A stretch of DNA of 60,110 nucleotides from [Phormidium] sp. LEGE 05292. Lineage in GTDB: Bacteria; Cyanobacteriota; Cyanobacteriia; Cyanobacteriales; Aerosakkonemataceae. Shown piece by piece: positions 55,426 through 60,110 of the stretch. Location of the stretch: assembly GCF_015207735.1 (NCBI RefSeq), contig NZ_JADEWG010000028.1:1-60110 (forward strand). Direction: 5' to 3'. Numbering within the stretch: position 1 is the stretch's first letter; each line of letters opens with the position of its first letter. The position numbers and the translations under genes are program-made. Under the pieces are notes generated by a model. The model was not told the DNA's origin, made no database searches, and was given only the letters and a program-made list of their open reading frames with translations.

Positions 55426-55862
55426 AAATTTCCCTTAAGAATGAAACTGGGAATTATTTTATACAACTCTCTTTCTGGAGAATGTTTAACCTCAGCACCT
55501 AGTAATGCCAAACTTAATCAAGTCTCGTCAAAAGTTTATATTAATTTCAAACCTATTATCTGTTTAACAAAAATTTGGGTTCTTTTTCACCTGTCTTAAG
55601 GATTAAGTAAAAAGTGTAAATTTGTGGTTTTTGGGATGTATTCTAAGAATAACCAGTTATTCATGCACAGCAATTCCAAACAATTGTTTAATCTGCATAT
55701 CTCTAGGAGTATCTAATTTTATAGATGCTAAAATATTGCATCTATCTTAGGTTTAATTGAGGAGTAGGTAATTGACTTAATTGATAAAATTATCAAACTT
55801 TGAGTAAATATTTTGCTTGAGGAATTACTTCTCTCAAGCTATGAAACAAATATTTGGCTGAT
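55426..55862. other. 437-base AT-rich gap with no gene recognised
   Basis: Located between the cysteine-rich membrane protein gene and the DUF1830 gene, both on the minus strand. It holds the probable promoter of the former. I see no conserved frame, hairpin or repeat worth naming. Confidence 0.5.
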
Positions 55863-56135
55863 TTAAACATTAAAATCAATTACTTGCAAGCGATCGCAGT
55901 TGATAGTATCTGCCAAAATTGTAGTTACCTTAGCACTGGTATGAACTTCTAACACACCTTGGACTGGTGCTTGAAATAACAAAAGTTGTCCTGGAAAAAC
56001 AACTCTCTCAAAATACCAGTTAGGGACATTTGCAATTCGCAAAATTTGTAATTTGTTAGAAGCATTTTTATAATGACACAAAGAGAGTGGTATTGAACTA
56101 GATTTATCTTCTGTAAAAGTGGAGGAACTAATCAT
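55863..56135 (-). CDS. DUF1830 family protein
   Basis: A 90-residue protein of DUF1830, a family essentially limited to cyanobacteria. The diagnostic stretch is LCHYKNASNKLQILRIANVPNWYFERVVFPGQLLLFQAP followed by LEVHT and DTINCDRLQVIDF. Function unknown. Divergent from the TVP38-family gene across about 145 bases. Confidence 0.85.
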   Translation of the reverse strand: MISSSTFTEDKSSSIPLSLCHYKNASNKLQILRIANVPNWYFERVVFPGQLLLFQAPVQGVLEVHTSAKVTTILADTINCDRLQVIDFNV

Positions 56136-56279
56136 GACAAAAAACGCCTGAATCTAAAAAACATCTTTTAAAGTATCTTGATCGAAGACTATCTCATATA
56201 AAAATAAGGATTTTGTAAGGATTAGTTAATTTTGCTAGTTTATTGTAATAACAGCCTAGTATCTTACATTATTGTTTTG

Positions 56280-56915
56280 ATGGAATCAATGAATATGCAA
56301 GAAATTGTCAACAATACCTTAACTTGGATCGCGCAACAGGGCCCTTGGGGTGCGATCGCATTTATCCTGATATACAATCTCACCACCGTGCTATTTATCC
56401 CAGGTTCACTTCTCACATTGGGAGGAGGTGTCATTTTTGGTGTATTTTGGGGTTCCCTTTATGTATTTATTGCTGCCACAATGGGAGCAACATTTGCATT
56501 TCTTATCGGCAGATATTTAACTCGTGATTGGGTAGCCAAAAAAATTGCCGATCGTCCTCAATTTCAAGCTATTGATAATGCCGTTGCCAAAGAAGGTTTC
56601 AAAATAGTCTTACTAACTCGCCTTTCACCAGTATTTCCCTTCAATCTTTTAAACTATGCCTTTGGAATTACAAAAGTTTCCTTAAAAGACTATATTCTAG
56701 GTTCAATAGGCATGATACCCGGAACAATTATGTATGTTTATATTGGTTCCTTAGCAGGTGACATTGCCATGATTGGCGCAGGGAATGTACCCACAAATCC
56801 TCAAGCAGAAACCGCTAAATGGACAATTCGGATTGTAGGTTTTATTGCCACAGTTGCCGTCACAATTTACATTACTCACCTTGCCAAAAAAGCTCTCCGA
56901 GAAAGTGTTAATTAA
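56280..56915 (+). CDS. TVP38/TMEM64 (DedA-like) membrane protein
   Basis: A membrane protein of the VTT/DedA group, lipid scramblase-like proteins. Family features: PGSLLTLGGGVIFGVFWGSLYVFIAATMGATFAFLIGRY with the conserved Gly-rich turn and R-Y, then VLLTRLSPVFPFNLLNYAFGIT. Five or six hydrophobic helices. The frame can be read from TTG 56232, but ATG 56280 (or 56289) is preferred. It is 12 bases from a flavoprotein reductase gene; this pairing is common in bacteria, sometimes as a fused gene. Confidence 0.85.
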   Translation: MESMNMQEIVNNTLTWIAQQGPWGAIAFILIYNLTTVLFIPGSLLTLGGGVIFGVFWGSLYVFIAATMGATFAFLIGRYLTRDWVAKKIADRPQFQAIDNAVAKEGFKIVLLTRLSPVFPFNLLNYAFGITKVSLKDYILGSIGMIPGTIMYVYIGSLAGDIAMIGAGNVPTNPQAETAKWTIRIVGFIATVAVTIYITHLAKKALRESVN

Positions 56916-56927
56916 GGAGTAAATTAT

Positions 56928-58457
56928 ATGTCCAAAACCGAAAATTTAACAGTTTCCCCAATGGATGTATATAATCAAAAATTATTAGCTCAAGTACATC
57001 CTCAATATTGGATAAATCCCCAACCAGCAGAACGTTATAACTTAGTTGTAATTGGTGCAGGAACAGCGGGATTAGTAGTTGCTGCTGGTGCCGCAGGTTT
57101 AGGCGCAAAAGTGGCTTTAATAGAAAAAAATTTAATGGGAGGAGACTGTTTAAATGTTGGTTGTGTACCTTCAAAAACTATAATTCGTTCTTCTCGCATT
57201 ATGGCTGATATTTCTCATTCTCAAAAATTCGGGATTCACGTTCCTGATGGTATAAAAGTTGATTTTCCCGCTGTCATGGAACGGATGCGAAAAATCAGAT
57301 CTGATATCAGTCATCATGACTCTGCACAACGATTTCAAAATCAATTAGGAATTGATGTTTTTCTGGGTGAAGGTCATTTTTATAGCAGCAATTCTATTGA
57401 AGTTGCTGGTAAAATTTTGCGGTTTAAAAAAGCCGTAATTGCTACAGGTGCAAGAGCGGCAACTCTGGATATTTCAGGGTTAGAAGAAGCTGGCTATCTC
57501 ACAAATGAAACTGTATTTAACCTCACCGAAAAACCGCAACGTTTAGCAGTAATTGGTGGCGGGCCAATTGGTTGTGAATTAGCACAAACATTTCAACGTT
57601 TGGGTTCCCAAGTTATTTTGTTCCATAACAATGAACATATTCTCGATCGCGAAGATGCAGACGCAGCAGAAATTGTCCAAAACGCATTTATTCAAGAAGG
57701 CATTAACTTAATCCTAAATTCTAAAATTAATAGAGTAGAACAGCAAAATGGAGAAAAAGTTATTTACTATGAATCTCAAGGCAAAGAAAACTCTGTAACA
57801 GTAAATCAAATTCTGCTTGGTGTGGGAAGAAAACCAAACGTAGAAGGATTAAATTTAGAAACAGTTGGCGTTAAATATGATGCTAAAAAAGGTGTTTTTG
57901 TTAACGATCGCTTACAAACAACAAATCCCAACATTTACGCCGCAGGCGATATTTGCATGAAATGGAAATTTACTCATGCTGCTGATGCTGCGGCGAGAAT
58001 AGTAATTCAAAATGCTCTGTTTTTAGGCAGAAAGAAATTAAGCACACTCACGATGCCTTGGTGTACTTATACAGATCCAGAAATTGCTCATGTTGGAATG
58101 TATGAATCTGAAGCAAAAGAACAAGGTATTAATGTAGACACATTTTTTATTCCTTTAACTCAAGTCGATCGCGCAATTGCTGATGGAGAAGAAACCGGAT
58201 TTGTCAAAATTCACGTCAAAAAAGGTAGCGATAAAATTTTAGGTGCAACCATTGTAGCGCGTCATGCCGGAGACATGATTAGTGAAGTTACTTTAGCAAT
58301 GGTTAACAACATTGGATTAGGAAAAATTGCTTCCGTAATTCATCCTTACCCCACTCAAGCTGAAGTAATTCGTAAAGCAGCAGACGCATATAATCGCACT
58401 CGTCTGACACCATTTGTTAAGCAATTATTTACTACTTGGTTAACTTGGACAAGATAG
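56928..58457 (+). CDS. mercuric-reductase-like pyridine nucleotide-disulfide oxidoreductase
   Basis: A 509-residue flavoprotein of the lipoamide dehydrogenase/MerA group. FAD binding is in NLVVIGAGTAGLVVAAG, the redox disulfide in GGDCLNVGCVPSKT, the NAD(P) motif in AVIGGGPIGCELAQTFQRLG, the second FAD contact in IYAAGDIC and the C-terminal His-Glu-like segment at VIHPYPTQAE. It lacks the extra C-terminal cysteine pair and the heavy-metal domain of true MerA, so mercury reduction is unlikely. Co-transcribed with the TVP38 gene. Confidence 0.9.
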   Translation: MSKTENLTVSPMDVYNQKLLAQVHPQYWINPQPAERYNLVVIGAGTAGLVVAAGAAGLGAKVALIEKNLMGGDCLNVGCVPSKTIIRSSRIMADISHSQKFGIHVPDGIKVDFPAVMERMRKIRSDISHHDSAQRFQNQLGIDVFLGEGHFYSSNSIEVAGKILRFKKAVIATGARAATLDISGLEEAGYLTNETVFNLTEKPQRLAVIGGGPIGCELAQTFQRLGSQVILFHNNEHILDREDADAAEIVQNAFIQEGINLILNSKINRVEQQNGEKVIYYESQGKENSVTVNQILLGVGRKPNVEGLNLETVGVKYDAKKGVFVNDRLQTTNPNIYAAGDICMKWKFTHAADAAARIVIQNALFLGRKKLSTLTMPWCTYTDPEIAHVGMYESEAKEQGINVDTFFIPLTQVDRAIADGEETGFVKIHVKKGSDKILGATIVARHAGDMISEVTLAMVNNIGLGKIASVIHPYPTQAEVIRKAADAYNRTRLTPFVKQLFTTWLTWTR

Positions 58458-58490
58458 TGACTATTGGTATGAGGAATCCCAGTACCGTAG

Positions 58491-58509
58491 GACAGGCATC
58501 TTGCCTGTC
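58491..58509. repeat. hairpin GACAGGCA/TGCCTGTC between convergent genes
   Basis: Perfect 8-bp arms with a three-base loop (58491-58498, 58502-58509), followed by CCCAGTCCCCAGTCCCC, a common intergenic motif that recurs near 59975-60015. It could end transcription of the flavoprotein gene and the convergent kinase gene. Confidence 0.65.
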
Positions 58510-58545
58510 ATCCCCAGTCCCCAGTCCCCAAAACCCGAATGCCAA

Positions 58546-59961
58546 CTAATCTTTAGTAATCGGTAATTTAATAGTAAAAGTTGCTCCTCTACCGGGAACA
58601 CTACTAGCAGTAATAGTACCATTGTGAGCTTCGACGATTCGCTTGGCGATCGCCAAACCTAAACCTGTACCATTACCAGAACGAGAGCGATCGGCTGTAT
58701 AAAACTGTTCAAAAATATGTGGCATATCGCTTTCGTTAATACCTACTCCTTGGTCACTAATTTTTACTATAATTTTGTTAGCTTCTATCTGTCCAATAAT
58801 GGAAACTTCCGAATTACTCACGGAATACTTAATCGCATTATCTAAAATATTTAAAAAAGCTTGTAAAAGTCTTTCAGGATCGCCATTGACTTTCACATTA
58901 GGTAAATCTAACTTAATTCCCACATCATTAGACTGCAATCTTAATTCTACTGCTCTTACTGCACGTTCAATTAAAGATTTTAAGCGAAAATCTTTATTTT
59001 CTAGTAGAGTCACACCTGCTTCTAATCTGCCTAAATCTAGCAAATCGTGAATTAACCGAGATAAACGTTTCACCTCTTCTTGTGCAGTGCTAATAAAGCG
59101 ATCGCGTATTTCTGGTTCTTCATCTGCCCCACTTGATAAGGCTTCCAAAGTCACAAAAACATTACTTACCGGAGTTCGCAATTCATGAGAAACATTAGCT
59201 AAAAAAGACCGTCTTTCACTATCCAGCGAAGCCAATCTTTCACTCATTCGATTTAATTCAATAGCTAATTGACCTAACTCATCATCTTGACGAACACTTA
59301 ATTTATCTCCAAAATGACCACTACCCATTCGCACCGCAAAATTACACATTGATTGGATTGGTCTAGCCAAGCTCCGAGTCAAACATTCGCTAATAACAGC
59401 GCAGAGTAATACTGTAATAATTAATGTTAGTAAAACTGACAAAATTAATCTTTGAAACTGGCGCTGGAACTGCTCAATAGTGATTGACATTCGCAACACA
59501 CCTAGTAACTGACCATTGCGAACTATAGGTTTAGCAGCATATAATCGCTCATCATTAGATAAAAGACCTTTTGCTTTGCCTTGAACAGCTTTCTTTTGCA
59601 ATGCTTCTTTAACTCCAGGAACCTCCAACCAATTAGTTATATTTTTGTCAATATCAGGGGCAGAAGTTGTCAGTAAACGACCTTGAGGATCAAAAATTCG
59701 TAGTGTAATTGATTCTGGTGAACCATAACGTTTTACAATGATGTCCACCCGTTCCACATTCTTATTTTCTAATGAGTCAGCTACACTTTCACTAAGAGCT
59801 GTTGTCCAGGAATCTAAATCCGATTGCCTGGTTTTCATAAAATAATCATGAAAAGAAAGCAAAATGTAACTTGCTAAAACTGATGTACCTAAAGCAGTAA
59901 GTGCTAAATAAGTAGTAAATAATTTTGTATGAATTGAATTCCATTTAATCCGAATTAGCAT
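58546..59961 (-). CDS. HAMP-containing sensor histidine kinase
   Basis: A 471-residue membrane kinase: helix 1 (about 17-38), an extracytoplasmic sensor of about 140 residues (SDLDSWTTALSESVADSLEN through DERLYAAKPIVRNGQLLGVLR), helix 2 (about 172-192), HAMP (LTRSLARPIQSMCNFAVRMG), HisKA with VSHELRTPVSNVF, and HATPase with NILDNAIKYS, DQGVGI and GTGLGLAIAKRIV. The start ATG 59961 is clear. Minus-strand neighbours upstream fall outside the window, so a partner regulator may lie just beyond 60110. Confidence 0.93.
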   Translation of the reverse strand: MLIRIKWNSIHTKLFTTYLALTALGTSVLASYILLSFHDYFMKTRQSDLDSWTTALSESVADSLENKNVERVDIIVKRYGSPESITLRIFDPQGRLLTTSAPDIDKNITNWLEVPGVKEALQKKAVQGKAKGLLSNDERLYAAKPIVRNGQLLGVLRMSITIEQFQRQFQRLILSVLLTLIITVLLCAVISECLTRSLARPIQSMCNFAVRMGSGHFGDKLSVRQDDELGQLAIELNRMSERLASLDSERRSFLANVSHELRTPVSNVFVTLEALSSGADEEPEIRDRFISTAQEEVKRLSRLIHDLLDLGRLEAGVTLLENKDFRLKSLIERAVRAVELRLQSNDVGIKLDLPNVKVNGDPERLLQAFLNILDNAIKYSVSNSEVSIIGQIEANKIIVKISDQGVGINESDMPHIFEQFYTADRSRSGNGTGLGLAIAKRIVEAHNGTITASSVPGRGATFTIKLPITKD

Positions 59962-60110
59962 CTACTTCCTAAATTTTGGGGACTGGGTACTGGTGACTGG
60001 GTACTGGGGAGGTGGGGAGGCTTCCGTGAGCGTCAGCCGAACGGTAGGGGGAGTAGAAGGAAGTAGTGAAATTATTCTCCCCATCCCCCCATCTCTATCA
60101 TCCCCCCATC

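Noticed and set aside
56928-58457. True mercuric reductase and mercury resistance operon
   Set aside because: No heavy-metal domain, no C-terminal cysteine pair and no mer regulator or transporter nearby.

Overview
The window is chromosomal DNA from a cyanobacterium, probably a filamentous one. It is AT-rich and full of the cyanobacterial GCGATCGC-type octamer. It carries phylloquinone (men) genes, a biliverdin-type phytochrome, cyanobacterial families (DUF1830, NrtS, Uma2, pentapeptide repeats, an RRM protein) and many dispersed palindromic or tandem intergenic repeats. I saw no tRNA, rRNA, CRISPR array, transposase or prophage.

Layout. 0.3-2.6 kb: a small unknown protein and TatC with a long C-terminal extension ending in a Uma2-like domain. 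2.8-10 kb: the phylloquinone block, with menD and isochorismate synthase on the minus strand, menA-menC-menE on the plus strand, and a DHNA-CoA thioesterase. Three copies of one intergenic repeat lie around menD and after menE. 10-16 kb: exported unknown protein, ABC-class ATPase, alpha/beta hydrolase, YjbQ protein, SDR-type epimerase, degenerate metallo-beta-lactamase-fold protein. 16.5-21.5 kb: adhE, an EF-hand lipoprotein, a divergent IF-3 that must start at a non-canonical codon (AUU/AUC), and an RRM protein. 21.8-28.8 kb: large hybrid sensor kinase, solitary ParD-like protein, DUF815 ATPase, pentapeptide-repeat protein, cupin. 29-34 kb: exported thioredoxin plus CcdA-like carrier, NrtS, ECF sigma plus membrane anti-sigma factor, and a second pentapeptide protein closely matching the first. 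34-36.3 kb: small two-gene modules (two unknowns; unknown plus HNH nuclease; unknown plus aspartic protease).

36.3-43.8 kb is one minus-strand efflux block: MarR regulator with a palindrome at its promoter, EmrA-like membrane fusion protein, aldo/keto reductase, two MFS transporters with a broken oxidoreductase remnant between them, and a tyrosine phosphatase. 43.9-50 kb: twin DUF4214 proteins, M28 peptidase, Uma2 protein, an acylphosphatase-domain fusion next to a normal acylphosphatase, J-domain protein, DUF99 protein. 50.4-60.1 kb: bacteriophytochrome kinase without an adjacent regulator, coiled-coil protein, second free-standing Uma2 protein, DUF1830, TVP38-family membrane protein with MerA-like flavoprotein, and a HAMP sensor kinase.

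The most unusual items are the TatC-Uma2 fusion with substituted nuclease residues, the acylphosphatase/hydrolase fusion that seems to have lost catalytic residues in both domains while sitting 6 bases from an intact acylphosphatase, the ATG-less infC, and several folded or tandem repeat elements. All functional statements come from reading the sequence; no database search was run.
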